From Actinokineospora pegani (GTDB lineage Bacteria > Actinomycetota > Actinomycetes > Mycobacteriales > Pseudonocardiaceae), in assembly GCF_009745975.1 (NCBI RefSeq), contig NZ_WHOL01000082.1, positions 1-46,082 of the forward strand: a DNA stretch of 46,082 bases, written 5' to 3'. Under the pieces are notes generated by a model. That model was not told the origin of the DNA and made no database searches. It saw only the letters and a program-made list of their open reading frames with translations. The translations under genes and the position numbers were made by a program. This document shows positions 6,855 through 14,037 of this stretch, piece after piece (position 1 is the first letter of the stretch; the number at the start of each line of letters is the position of its first letter).

Positions 6855-7921
6855 GCGATCACCTCGATCCGGGTGACCCACTTGGTCTGCAGGACGCCGG
6901 GCCTGCTGGGTGCGATGACCCGGCACGGGTAGCCGTGGTCGGGGCTGAGCTGTTCGCCCGCCACCCGCAGGGCCAGCAGCGTTCGCTCGTCGCGCGTGTG
7001 GGTGCCGGGCAGGACGCTCCTGCTGTACAGGCCCGCCTTCTCCAGCGACGTCACGCGCACGTCCGCGCCGGGCTCGGCGCCGCAGCGGCGCAGCAGTTCG
7101 GCCACCCGCACCCCGCCCCACTGCGCCGACGCGCTCCACCCCTCGACGCAGGCGATGGGCAGCTCCTCGGTGGCCTGCGGCAGCGCGGCCAGCTCGTCCA
7201 GGGTGAACGTGCTGGTCCGGTCCCCGGCGACGACCTCCAGCCGCCACCCGTCCGGGACCTCGATGCCCGCCGCGGCCGCCGTCCGGTTCACCGGGAGGTC
7301 CGCGGTGGAGCGGTGGGCGAGGACCGAGACCCGGCGCAGCAGCGGGATCGTCGCCCCCGCCGTGGCCACGAACGCCACGCCCGCGGTGAGCGCGGTGGTG
7401 CGCAGGAAGCGCCTGCGATCGGGGTTCGGGGCCGCGGGCTCGTAAGCGCGCTTGATGATCGGCAGCTTCACCGCCACGTGCACCAGGACCGAGCCGATGG
7501 CGATCCACGCGACGGCGTAGTGCGCGGTCGGGAAGTAGAAGCCCCACAGGTAGTTCTGGGCGATGTTGAACAGCCCGGTGAACAGCTCGAAGAACGCCGC
7601 CCCGATCAGCACCAGGATCGACAGGCGTTCCAACCCGTGCAACGCCGACCGCACCGCGGGCCGCTCGAACAGCTTCGGGTAGACGCTCCACAGCTTGGCC
7701 AGCAGCAACGGGATCGCCACGATGCCGGAGAGCACGTGCGTGCCCTGGGTGACCCGGTAGAGCCAGGCCGGGCCGCTCGGCCAGGCGAACCACGGCTGCG
7801 GGTGCTGGATCAGGTGGCTGAGCAGACCGGTGAGGAAGCACAGCCCGAAGGCGATGCCCAGCCAGCTACCCACCCGGGCGGCGACCCGCTCGTGGTGCGC
7901 CGCTGAGGCGAAACGGGGCAT
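6851..7921 (-). CDS. membrane-bound molybdopterin oxidoreductase with cytochrome-b-like helices and internal Tat motif
   Basis: A 356-residue fusion. Four hydrophobic helices (about 18-39, 60-82, 97-120, 133-156) with histidines (H36, H40, H62, H134, H148) resemble a cytochrome b-type membrane anchor. A twin-arginine stretch DRRRFLRT (168-175) then precedes a fifth helix (174-195), followed by a sulfite-oxidase-fold molybdopterin domain (about 215-355) whose ACVEGWS (257-263) carries the likely Mo-ligand Cys258, as in MsrP/YedY. With four helices before it, the RR lies inside the cell and the Mo domain outside. This matches the dual Sec/Tat layout described for actinobacterial Rieske proteins and predicted for a five-helix molybdoprotein family in Streptomyces. 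It starts 4 nt after the DUF2064 gene. Substrate unknown. Confidence 0.85.
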   Translation of the reverse strand: MPRFASAAHHERVAARVGSWLGIAFGLCFLTGLLSHLIQHPQPWFAWPSGPAWLYRVTQGTHVLSGIVAIPLLLAKLWSVYPKLFERPAVRSALHGLERLSILVLIGAAFFELFTGLFNIAQNYLWGFYFPTAHYAVAWIAIGSVLVHVAVKLPIIKRAYEPAAPNPDRRRFLRTTALTAGVAFVATAGATIPLLRRVSVLAHRSTADLPVNRTAAAAGIEVPDGWRLEVVAGDRTSTFTLDELAALPQATEELPIACVEGWSASAQWGGVRVAELLRRCGAEPGADVRVTSLEKAGLYSRSVLPGTHTRDERTLLALRVAGEQLSPDHGYPCRVIAPSRPGVLQTKWVTRIEVIA

Positions 7922-7925
7922 GCGC

Positions 7926-8582
7926 TCAGACCGCCAGCGCGGCCACGGCGCGGGCGAACCGGCCGCCGGGGTGTCGCGCGGCGACGCGCAGCGCGTCCCC
8001 CATGGTGTCCACATCGTACAGCATGGGCAGCTCCCGCAGGCGCACGCCCGCGTCGGCCAGCGCCGCGACGGTCAGGTCGCCGGTGTCGGCCCGCGACATC
8101 GGGACCGTGGCCAGCGCCTTGGCCTGCCTCGGGTCGCGCAGGCCCAGTCCCCACCAGCCGCCGTCGAACGCCCGGCCGAGCGCGCCGTCGCTGTCGCGCA
8201 GCGCGTCGAGCGCCTCGGTGAGCAGCTCGGGGCTGACCTGGGGGGTGTCCATGCCGATCTGGAACACGGCCTCGTCGGGGAAGGCGTCGGCGAGGTCGGC
8301 GTGCGCGCTCGCCAGCCGCTCGGCGAACCCGTTGCCGTGCTGGTCGAACACCGTGCACCCGGTGAGCAGGTCCATGACCTCCGCGCCGCGCTGGGCGCGG
8401 CGCAGGTCGCCGGTCATCGCCACGACCGGGTGCGCGCCGGGGGTGGCCAGCACGGCGTCGAGCGTGTCCAGCAGCGCCGCCGCGGCGATGTCCGCGGCCT
8501 GCTCCTCGGTGGCGGGTGGGGTCAGCCGGGTCTTCGCCAACCCGGGCACCGGGGCCTTCGCCACCACCAGCAGGCAGGTCAT
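7926..8582 (-). CDS. DUF2064 (TIGR04282-type) glycosyltransferase/nucleotidyltransferase-like protein
   Basis: 218 residues with a GT-A/CofC-like fold. VVAKAPVPGLAKTRLTPP (about 6-23) is the family signature, resembling a nucleotide-binding loop; IGMDTPQVSPELL and AFDGGWWGLGLRDP are the other conserved blocks. Family members are annotated as rSAM/selenodomain-associated or arsenosugar-type transferases, with no clear reaction for most. The start overlaps the GT2 stop by 4 nt (ATGA), so it is cotranslated with a GT2 enzyme, a pairing frequent in actinobacteria. Activation or transfer of a sugar is inferred only. Confidence 0.85.
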   Translation of the reverse strand: MTCLLVVAKAPVPGLAKTRLTPPATEEQAADIAAAALLDTLDAVLATPGAHPVVAMTGDLRRAQRGAEVMDLLTGCTVFDQHGNGFAERLASAHADLADAFPDEAVFQIGMDTPQVSPELLTEALDALRDSDGALGRAFDGGWWGLGLRDPRQAKALATVPMSRADTGDLTVAALADAGVRLRELPMLYDVDTMGDALRVAARHPGGRFARAVAALAV

Positions 8583-9256
8583 CGCGGTCCTCTCGTCTCG
8601 CGCAGCACGCGCAGCATGTCGCGGATCGCGCGCGCGGTCCCCTTGACCGACCCCGAGACCTTCGAGCGCGTGCCCTGCGTCCTCGGCCGGTAGGCCACCG
8701 GCGCCTCCCGCACGACCCAGTCCGCCTGCGCGGCGCGGATCAGCAGTTCCAGCGGGTACCCGAAAGCGCGGTCGGCCACCCCCAGGTCGAGCAGGTCGGC
8801 GCGCCGCACCGCCCGCGCCGGGGCGATGTCGGTGACGGGCAGCCCGCGCCCGCGCAGCAGGGCCGCCAGCACGGCGTTGCCCGCCCGCGCGTGCCACGGC
8901 CAAGCGCCCCGGCCGACCGGCACCCGCTTGCCGACGGCCAGCCGTGCCCGGCCCGCGACCACCTCGGCCACGAGCTTGGGCAGCTCCCGGGGGTCGAGCG
9001 AGCCGTCCGCGTCGAGGAAGCAGACGATCTCGGCGGTGGCGTGCTCGAGGCCGGTGTGCACCGCCGCGCCGTAGCCCTTGCGCGGCTCCACGACGACCTT
9101 CGCGCCGTGCGCCGCCGCGACCTCGGGCGAGCCGTCGGTGGACCCGTTGTCGACGACGATCGCCCGGTAGCCCTCCGGCAGCGCCGTCAGCACCCCGGGC
9201 AGCGCCAGCGCTTCATCGAGGCACGGCAGCACGACATCGACCCCACCGGCGTCCAT
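8579..9256 (-). CDS. glycosyltransferase family 2 protein
   Basis: 225 residues, a cytosolic GT-A fold enzyme without membrane helices. DVVLPCLDEALALPGVL is the GT2 start, AIVVDNGSTDGSPEVAAAHGA the nucleotide-sugar segment, and CFLDADGSLDP carries the DxD motif. It resembles the polyprenyl-phosphate-sugar synthase branch (DPM1-like) but lacks membrane helices. ATG 9256 was chosen because the family motif starts 6 residues later and a TACTTT box sits 6 nt upstream on the minus strand (leaderless promoter). First gene of the leftward unit GT2-DUF2064-Mo enzyme-membrane protein. Confidence 0.87.
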   Translation of the reverse strand: MDAGGVDVVLPCLDEALALPGVLTALPEGYRAIVVDNGSTDGSPEVAAAHGAKVVVEPRKGYGAAVHTGLEHATAEIVCFLDADGSLDPRELPKLVAEVVAGRARLAVGKRVPVGRGAWPWHARAGNAVLAALLRGRGLPVTDIAPARAVRRADLLDLGVADRAFGYPLELLIRAAQADWVVREAPVAYRPRTQGTRSKVSGSVKGTARAIRDMLRVLRETRGPR

Positions 9257-9262
9257 GTGGCC

Positions 9263-9268
9263 AAAGTA
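9263..9268 (-). promoter_or_regulatory. leaderless -10 box for the GT2 operon
   Basis: TACTTT on the minus strand, 6 nt before ATG 9256, so transcription should start at or next to the start codon. Confidence 0.5.
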
Positions 9269-9331
9269 TGCCCGTTCGGCGTTCTCGGCTTGACGGGGTG
9301 CCGTCGTCACCCGGGTGTGCGGCGGCGGCGG

Positions 9332-9337
9332 TAGGTT
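9332..9337 (+). promoter_or_regulatory. leaderless -10 box for the GT-C-like gene
   Basis: TAGGTT, 7 nt before ATG 9345, with no SD sequence between. Confidence 0.55.
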
Positions 9338-9344
9338 GCCGGGC

Positions 9345-10724
9345 ATGGTCGCTGATCCACCCGCCCCCGCCGAATCCAGCACAGCCGCACCGGCGCGGGC
9401 CGTCCGGGCGGACGTGCTGGCGGCGGTGGCGGCCCTCGCGCTCGTGGGACTGGCCGCCTGGGTCGGGTTCGCGTGGGACCTGCGGCTCTACGGGTCCGAG
9501 CACTTCCCCGGGGCCCCGGACACCTTCGGCGAGTGGCCGGTCCTCGCGGAGTGGTTGCCGCACCTGGGGATCGGGACGCCGATGGCCGTCCTGGTCGCCG
9601 TCGCCGGGGTGACCTGGGGGCCGTCGCTGGCCGCCCGGCTGCCGTGGCGGTGGGCGCTGGGCGCGGGCTACGCGCTGGCCGTCGCGTGGACGTTCTCGCT
9701 GGCGCTCATCGACGGCTGGACGCGGGGCATCGCCACCCAGTTGACCTCGCAGGACGAGTACCTGGCCGCGGTCCCGGGGATCACCGACATCCCGGCGATG
9801 CTGGACTCGTTCGCCCGCCGCATCCTCGACTACCAGCCGGACTCGTGGATCACCCACGTCGCCGGGCACCCGCCCGCCATCACCGTCCTGTTCGTCTGGT
9901 TGGACCGGATCGGCCTCGGCGGCGGGGCGGTGGCCGGGGTGCTGTGCATCCTCGTCGGGGCGCTCGTGGCCGTCGCCGTCCCCGCGACCCTGGCCGTGCT
10001 GGGGGACCGGGAGCGGGCCCGCGCGGCGCTGCCGTTCGTCGCGCTGTTCCCCGGCGCCATCTGGATGGGCGTCTCAGCCGACGCGCTGTTCGCGGGGGTG
10101 ACCGCGTCCGGCGTGGCGCTGCTGGCCTTCGGCGCCACCCGTTCGCGCTGGTGGGCGTGCCTAGCCGGCGGTGTTCTGCTGGGGTACGGCATCTTCCTGT
10201 CCTACGGGCTGATACTCATGGGTGTCGTCGCGCTGGCCGCCGTGCTGGCGGCGCGAAGCTGGAGGGCGCTGGCGTGGGCGCTCCCGGGGGCGGTGGCCGT
10301 GGCACTGGTCTTCCTGGCCGCCGGGTTCTGGTGGCTCGACGGCTACCACCTGGTCGTCGAGCGGTACTACCAGGGCATCGCGTCCGCGCGCCCCTACGGC
10401 TACTGGGTGTGGGCGGACCTGGCGTGCCTGGTGCTCGTGCTGGGGCCCGCCACCGCCGCCGGGCTGCGCCGCGCCACCGTCTCCGGGTTCCTGCGGCCGT
10501 GGCCGTCGGCGACGGTGGCGATGGCGCGGGCCGGGGTGCTGGCGGTGATCGCCGCCGACCTGTCCGGGCTGTCCAAGTCCGAGGTCGAGCGGATCTGGCT
10601 GCCGTTCGCGGTGTGGGTGGTGGCCGCCTGCGCCCTGCTGCCCGCCAAGTCGCACCGGTGGTGGCTGGCCGCCCAGGCCGCGCTGGCGCTGGCGGTCAAC
10701 CACCTGTTCTTGACCAACTGGTAG
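9345..10724 (+). CDS. polytopic membrane protein, GT-C glycosyltransferase-like
   Basis: 459 residues with about 11-12 hydrophobic helices and a short cytosolic N-terminus. An early loop contains LTSQDEYLAAVPG and a later one DSWITHVAGHPPAITVL; an acidic residue after the first helices and an xHPP-type loop are usual in GT-C enzymes that use polyprenyl-phosphate sugars. No named family is certain. It is divergent from the GT2 operon across an 88-bp region with a leaderless box for each direction, so the two are probably used together: GT2 could charge a lipid carrier and this protein transfer the sugar outside the cell (inference). Confidence 0.75.
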   Translation: MVADPPAPAESSTAAPARAVRADVLAAVAALALVGLAAWVGFAWDLRLYGSEHFPGAPDTFGEWPVLAEWLPHLGIGTPMAVLVAVAGVTWGPSLAARLPWRWALGAGYALAVAWTFSLALIDGWTRGIATQLTSQDEYLAAVPGITDIPAMLDSFARRILDYQPDSWITHVAGHPPAITVLFVWLDRIGLGGGAVAGVLCILVGALVAVAVPATLAVLGDRERARAALPFVALFPGAIWMGVSADALFAGVTASGVALLAFGATRSRWWACLAGGVLLGYGIFLSYGLILMGVVALAAVLAARSWRALAWALPGAVAVALVFLAAGFWWLDGYHLVVERYYQGIASARPYGYWVWADLACLVLVLGPATAAGLRRATVSGFLRPWPSATVAMARAGVLAVIAADLSGLSKSEVERIWLPFAVWVVAACALLPAKSHRWWLAAQAALALAVNHLFLTNW

Positions 10725-10725
10725 G

Positions 10726-11781
10726 TCAGGCCCGCGGCGGCTCCCGCAGCGGGGCGGTCGCGAACTCCTCGACCCCGGCCTCGAAGCCCACCTGCGCCTC
10801 GAACCCCAGCACCTCCCGCGCCGCGGCGGGGTCGGCCACGACGTGGCGCACGTCGGCCGGGCGCGCCCCGCCGACGATCCTGGGCCGCGGCCCGGCGCAC
10901 GCCCTGGCCAGCTCCCTGGCCATGTCGCCGACGGTGTGCGGGGTGCCGGAGCAGATGTTGACCGGCGTCAGCGCCCCCTCGGTCCCGGCCCGCTCGCAGG
11001 CCAGCACGTTGGCCAGGGCCACATCGGCGACGTGGACGAAGTCGCGCCGCTGGTTGCCGTCCTCGAGCACCGTCGGCGCCTCGCCCCGTTCCAGCGCCGA
11101 CCGGAACAGCGACGCCACCCCGGCGTAGGGGGTGTCGCGGGGCATCCGGGGGCCGTAGATGTTGTGGTAGCGCAGCGCCCACACGTGCCCGCCGGTCTGC
11201 CGCGCCCACGCCGAGGCCAGGTGCTCCTGCGCCGCCTTGGTCGCCGCGTAGGTGCTGCGCGGGTCGATCGGCGCGTCCTCGGGCACCAGCTCCGAGACCA
11301 GCGCCGCCCCGCACACCGGGCACGGCGGCTCGAACTCCCCGGCGTCGACCGCCGCCTGCCGCCGCGGCCCCGGCCGCACGATCCCGTGCTCGGGGCAGGA
11401 GTACCGCCCCTCCCCGTAGACGACCATCGAGGAGGCCAGCACCAGCCTGCCCAGCCCCGCCTCGTGCATGGCCGCGAGCAGGACGGCGGTCCCGTAGTCG
11501 TTGTGGCTGGCGTAGACGGGCGCGTCCGACGGGTCGACCCCGTGCCCGACCACCGCCGCCTGGTGGCACACGACGTCCACCCGGTCCAGCAGCGGCCGCA
11601 GCACGTCGACCTCGCGCACGTCGCCGACCACCAGCTCGTGCTCACCCACCCACGCCGGAACCCCACCGTGCGCCTGCGGCAGCAGGTTGTCCAGCAGCAC
11701 CACGTCGTGGCCCCGCTCACGCGCCAGGTCGGCCACGTGCGACCCGACGAACCCGGCTCCCCCGGTGATCAACACTCGCAT
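10726..11781 (-). CDS. NAD-dependent sugar epimerase/dehydratase (extended SDR) with a Cys/His insertion
   Basis: 351 residues, extended short-chain dehydrogenase acting on a nucleotide sugar. VLITGGAGFVGSHV (3-16) binds NAD, SSMVVYG (117-123) supplies the serine, and Y178xxxK182 is the catalytic pair; LRYHNIYGPRMP and NQRRDFVHV are typical of GalE/RmlB-like enzymes. An insertion between the serine and tyrosine motifs carries C129, H132, C154 and C157 (SCPEHG and CPVCG), probably a zinc site. ATG 11781 lies 8 nt from a TAGCGT box. Convergent with the GT-C-like gene with one base between stops, it may supply the sugar nucleotide for that cluster. Confidence 0.88.
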   Translation of the reverse strand: MRVLITGGAGFVGSHVADLARERGHDVVLLDNLLPQAHGGVPAWVGEHELVVGDVREVDVLRPLLDRVDVVCHQAAVVGHGVDPSDAPVYASHNDYGTAVLLAAMHEAGLGRLVLASSMVVYGEGRYSCPEHGIVRPGPRRQAAVDAGEFEPPCPVCGAALVSELVPEDAPIDPRSTYAATKAAQEHLASAWARQTGGHVWALRYHNIYGPRMPRDTPYAGVASLFRSALERGEAPTVLEDGNQRRDFVHVADVALANVLACERAGTEGALTPVNICSGTPHTVGDMARELARACAGPRPRIVGGARPADVRHVVADPAAAREVLGFEAQVGFEAGVEEFATAPLREPPRA

Positions 11782-11789
11782 GCCCGCAG

Positions 11790-11795
11790 ACGCTA
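11790..11795 (-). promoter_or_regulatory. leaderless -10 box for the epimerase gene
   Basis: TAGCGT on the minus strand, 8 nt before ATG 11781. Confidence 0.45.
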
Positions 11796-11858
11796 TGCCC
11801 ACGCCCGCCATCGCGCTAGACGGGTGAACCTGCCACCCCGCGACCGCCCCAGGGCGGC

Positions 11859-11864
11859 TAGGTT
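11859..11864 (+). promoter_or_regulatory. leaderless -10 box for moaB
   Basis: TAGGTT, 6 nt before ATG 11871. Confidence 0.55.
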
Positions 11865-11870
11865 GGTGCC

Positions 11871-12362
11871 ATGGAACGCAACGCGCAGCGGCTGGGTCGG
11901 GCTCTGGTCGTGATCGTGGACGACCGGGTGGCCCACCAGGAGCACGAGGACACCGTCGGTCCCCTGGTCACCGAACTGCTGGAGGAGGCGGGCTTCATCG
12001 TCGACGGCGTGGTCCCCGTCGAGGGCGAGACCGTCGCCATCCGCAACGCGCTCAACACCGCCGTGATCGGCGGGGCCGATCTGGTGGTCACCGTGGGCGG
12101 CACCGGCGTGTCTCCGCGCGATGTCACACCGGACGCGACCCAGGGCGTGCTGGACCGGCCCATCCCGGGTATCGCGGAGGCGCTGCGGTCGTCTGGTCTT
12201 GCGGCTGGGGCTGTTGACGCTGGGGTCTCCCGGGGGTTGGTCGGGGTCTCGGGTAGCACGCTCGTGGTGAACCTGGCGGGATCGCGTTCCGCTGTTCGGG
12301 ACGGTATGGCGACGTTGTCTTCGCTGGTGCCCTATGTGATCGGTGAGCTTTCGGGTCTTTAA
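11871..12362 (+). CDS. moaB: MoaB/MogA-type molybdopterin adenylyltransferase
   Basis: 163 residues; activates molybdopterin by adenylation before Mo insertion. The family motif TVGGTGVSPRDVTPDAT (about 84-100) and the C-terminal LVVNLAGSRSAVRDG (about 134-148) are clear. Position corresponds to moaB2 of M. tuberculosis, upstream of mscL. It lies near a molybdopterin enzyme (6851-7921) and a MoeA homolog (16075-17298), so the window carries two cofactor steps and one possible user. Downstream is a large palindrome, not a gene. Confidence 0.92.
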   Translation: MERNAQRLGRALVVIVDDRVAHQEHEDTVGPLVTELLEEAGFIVDGVVPVEGETVAIRNALNTAVIGGADLVVTVGGTGVSPRDVTPDATQGVLDRPIPGIAEALRSSGLAAGAVDAGVSRGLVGVSGSTLVVNLAGSRSAVRDGMATLSSLVPYVIGELSGL

Positions 12363-12373
12363 GAGCCGGATTT

Positions 12374-12399
12374 TTGGCTTGGGTGGCTCGTGGGGGTGG
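12374..12399 (+). repeat. dispersed repeat copy A
   Basis: 26 bases starting TTGGCTTGGG that match 35186-35211 with three mismatches. It lies next to the outer arm of the palindrome at 12393-12525. Confidence 0.55.
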
Positions 12400-12525
12400 A
12401 TCGGCTTGCCCGGGCCCCTGCGGCGATCATGCGCTTGGGAGGGGAAAGGAGGGGCTGAAAAGACGCCCCTCCCACGCAGCCGGCTGAGCACATGATCGCC
12501 TCCCCCGGACAAGCCGATCCACCCC
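12393..12525. repeat. nested imperfect palindrome between convergent genes
   Basis: The left arm (12393-12434, beginning GGGGTGGATCGGCTTG and ending GGCGATCATGCGC) pairs with the right arm (12488-12525) over about 35 positions. Inside, GGGAGGGG (12437-12444) pairs perfectly with CCCCTCCC (12466-12473). The right arm contains, on the minus strand, the 16-mer GGGGGAGGCGATCATG that also ends the window at 46067-46082. It sits between moaB and the convergent 56-residue gene, so a bidirectional terminator or a mobile miniature element are both possible. The 12363-12653 stretch otherwise shows no gene. Confidence 0.75.
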
Positions 12526-12653
12526 AACGAGCAGTAGACGTTGCCGGCTGGCGGTTTTCGGGGTGGGCACGCTGCCGCAAAAGCGGAGCTGGGCGGCGGT
12601 GTGGTGGGTGGGCGTGCTGCTTTGAAGCTGGTGGGTGGGTGAGCGCTGAGTTG

Positions 12654-12824
12654 TCAGCCGCCGTGGTGGGGTGGGCGGTTCTCCTCGTACCAGGTGTCGT
12701 CGTCCTTGGGGCGGGGGGTGGGCTCCGGGCGGTCGTCGCTGGTCGTCTCGGGGAGGACGTCGCCGAAGATCTCCTCGAGGGTGGGCCTGCGGCGGGGGTG
12801 GGGTCGGGGGTCCGGGGTGTTCAT
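12654..12824 (-). CDS. small acidic/proline-rich protein downstream of mscL
   Basis: 56 residues: starts MNTPDPRPHPRRRPTLEEIF, then GDVLPETTSDDRPEP, and ends WYEENRPPHHGG. I recall similar small actinobacterial proteins with a conserved FGDVLPxTTSD core and a C-terminal W-x-x-NRPPHH, all of unknown function. ATG 12824 is 4 nt after the mscL stop, so it is probably cotranslated with the channel. No cysteine, no membrane helix, probably largely disordered. The G/C third-position pattern supports real coding. Confidence 0.7.
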   Translation of the reverse strand: MNTPDPRPHPRRRPTLEEIFGDVLPETTSDDRPEPTPRPKDDDTWYEENRPPHHGG

Positions 12825-12828
12825 GGCC

Positions 12829-13284
12829 TCACTCGGTCTCGCGGCGCAGCGGGGGGAGTTGGGTGGTCTGGGCGCCGGGGGCGGTGGCGGTTTGCTGGCG
12901 CAGGAGGTCGCGGATCTCGGTGAGCAGTTCGACGTCGGTCGGCTGGGCGGGGCCGGGCTCCTCGCCGCGCCTGCGGCGCTCCTGGAGCCTCTTCATCGGG
13001 GTCACGATCAGGAAGTAGACGACGGCGGCGACGAGGACGAAGTTGATGACGGCGTTGATGACCGCGGCGAAGTCCAGGAAGGTCTTGTCGTTCGACGTGA
13101 TGATCTTGAATCCGAGGCCGTCGGCGAAGTGGGTGCCGCCGACGGAGTTGATCAGGGGCTGCATCAGGTTCGAGGTGACCGTCGTGACCACGTCGGTGAA
13201 GGCGGTGCCGATGATCACGGCGATCGACAGCTCGACGACGTTGCCGCGCATCAAGAAGTCCTTGAAGCCCTTCAGAACACTCAT
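12829..13284 (-). CDS. mscL: large-conductance mechanosensitive channel MscL
   Basis: 151 residues, a pentameric osmotic safety valve of the inner membrane. MSVLKGFKDFLMRGNVVELSIAVIIGTAF covers the N-terminal helix and pore-lining TM1 (about 15-45); TM2 is about 70-98 (INAVINFVLVAAVVYFLIV), followed by a charged cytosolic helix (TPMKRLQERRRRGEE) and a longer C-terminal tail (TDVELLTEIRDLL). ATG 13284 fits the family start exactly. Cotranscribed with the 56-residue gene; the position matches Rv0985c in M. tuberculosis. Confidence 0.95.
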   Translation of the reverse strand: MSVLKGFKDFLMRGNVVELSIAVIIGTAFTDVVTTVTSNLMQPLINSVGGTHFADGLGFKIITSNDKTFLDFAAVINAVINFVLVAAVVYFLIVTPMKRLQERRRRGEEPGPAQPTDVELLTEIRDLLRQQTATAPGAQTTQLPPLRRETE

Positions 13285-13326
13285 GCTGGTCTATCCGTCC
13301 ATTCTGCTCGGTGGTATCCCCGCGGC

Positions 13327-13914
13327 CTAGCGGAGCGTAACGGCGACTGGACCCCGCAACGTGGCCGCCGCGACCAGTCGCGCCGTCTCCGGCGGGACCG
13401 CCAGCAGGACCAGCGGCCCGGCGTCGTCCTCGTCCGGGCCCGACCGCACGGTCAGCACGACGACGTCCTCGGCCACGGCCACCGGCGGCGCGCCGGGGTC
13501 CGGCTCGGGCACGACGTCGACCCGGGCCCCCGGCCGCAGCAGTCGGGCGACCGCGGGGTCCGCCGGGCGCACCGGCACGGCGGCGCCGGGGCCGGACGCG
13601 TCCAGCAGCCGGGCACCGGTGATCGGCTCGCCCCGCGCGGCCGCGCCGGTCAACACCCGACCGGCCACCTCGGCGGGATCGGTCAGCGCGTCGTCCGGAC
13701 GCAGGTCGGGCGGGGCGCGGACGACGCGGACGTCGGTCGGCGACAGTGCCGCTCCAGCCGACAACGGTACCGCGCTCACCAGGTAGGGCACGGCCTCGGT
13801 CCCGTCGGCCGGGGACAGCGCGATCAGCACCGCGGCGGCCACCAGGCACAGCGCGGCGGCCCGCCGCAGGGCTGTCCAGGGCAGGCGGGCGCGCAGCGCG
13901 GAGAAGGCGGACAT
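13327..13914 (-). CDS. SAF-domain protein (CpaB/RcpC-like)
   Basis: 195 residues. An N-terminal membrane anchor (about 17-35, ALCLVAAAVLIAL) is followed by a SAF domain (about 45-110: AVPLSAGAALSPTDVRVV, then GRVLTGAAARGEPIT) and a beta-rich RcpC-like region (about 115-195, RLLRPGARVDVVPEPD). Such proteins assemble Flp pili in full tad loci, but no pilus gene is present here, so its role is open. It is 42 nt upstream of mscL on the same strand and may be transcribed with it. Confidence 0.75.
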   Translation of the reverse strand: MSAFSALRARLPWTALRRAAALCLVAAAVLIALSPADGTEAVPYLVSAVPLSAGAALSPTDVRVVRAPPDLRPDDALTDPAEVAGRVLTGAAARGEPITGARLLDASGPGAAVPVRPADPAVARLLRPGARVDVVPEPDPGAPPVAVAEDVVVLTVRSGPDEDDAGPLVLLAVPPETARLVAAATLRGPVAVTLR

Positions 13915-14013
13915 GGGGGGCTCCCTACGTCGGATCGGCTTGTGCCATCGACGTTAGGGAGCCTGCGGGGGCTCGGCCAGGGGGTCGGCCGAGCTGTGGA
14001 TGGATCAGGCGCT

Positions 14014-14022
14014 TGTGGACAA
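14014..14022 (-). other. DnaA-box-like motif TTGTCCACA
   Basis: Exact TTGTCCACA on the minus strand, in the 123-bp gap between the SAF and FmdB/Ruc genes. A weaker CCATCCACA lies nearby on the same strand. Confidence 0.45.
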
Positions 14023-14037
14023 CTCGGCCGCGCGCGG

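Noticed and set aside
11821-12527. 244-residue minus-strand frame across moaB and the palindrome
   Set aside because: It runs antisense through moaB and the repeat and contains no recognisable domain.
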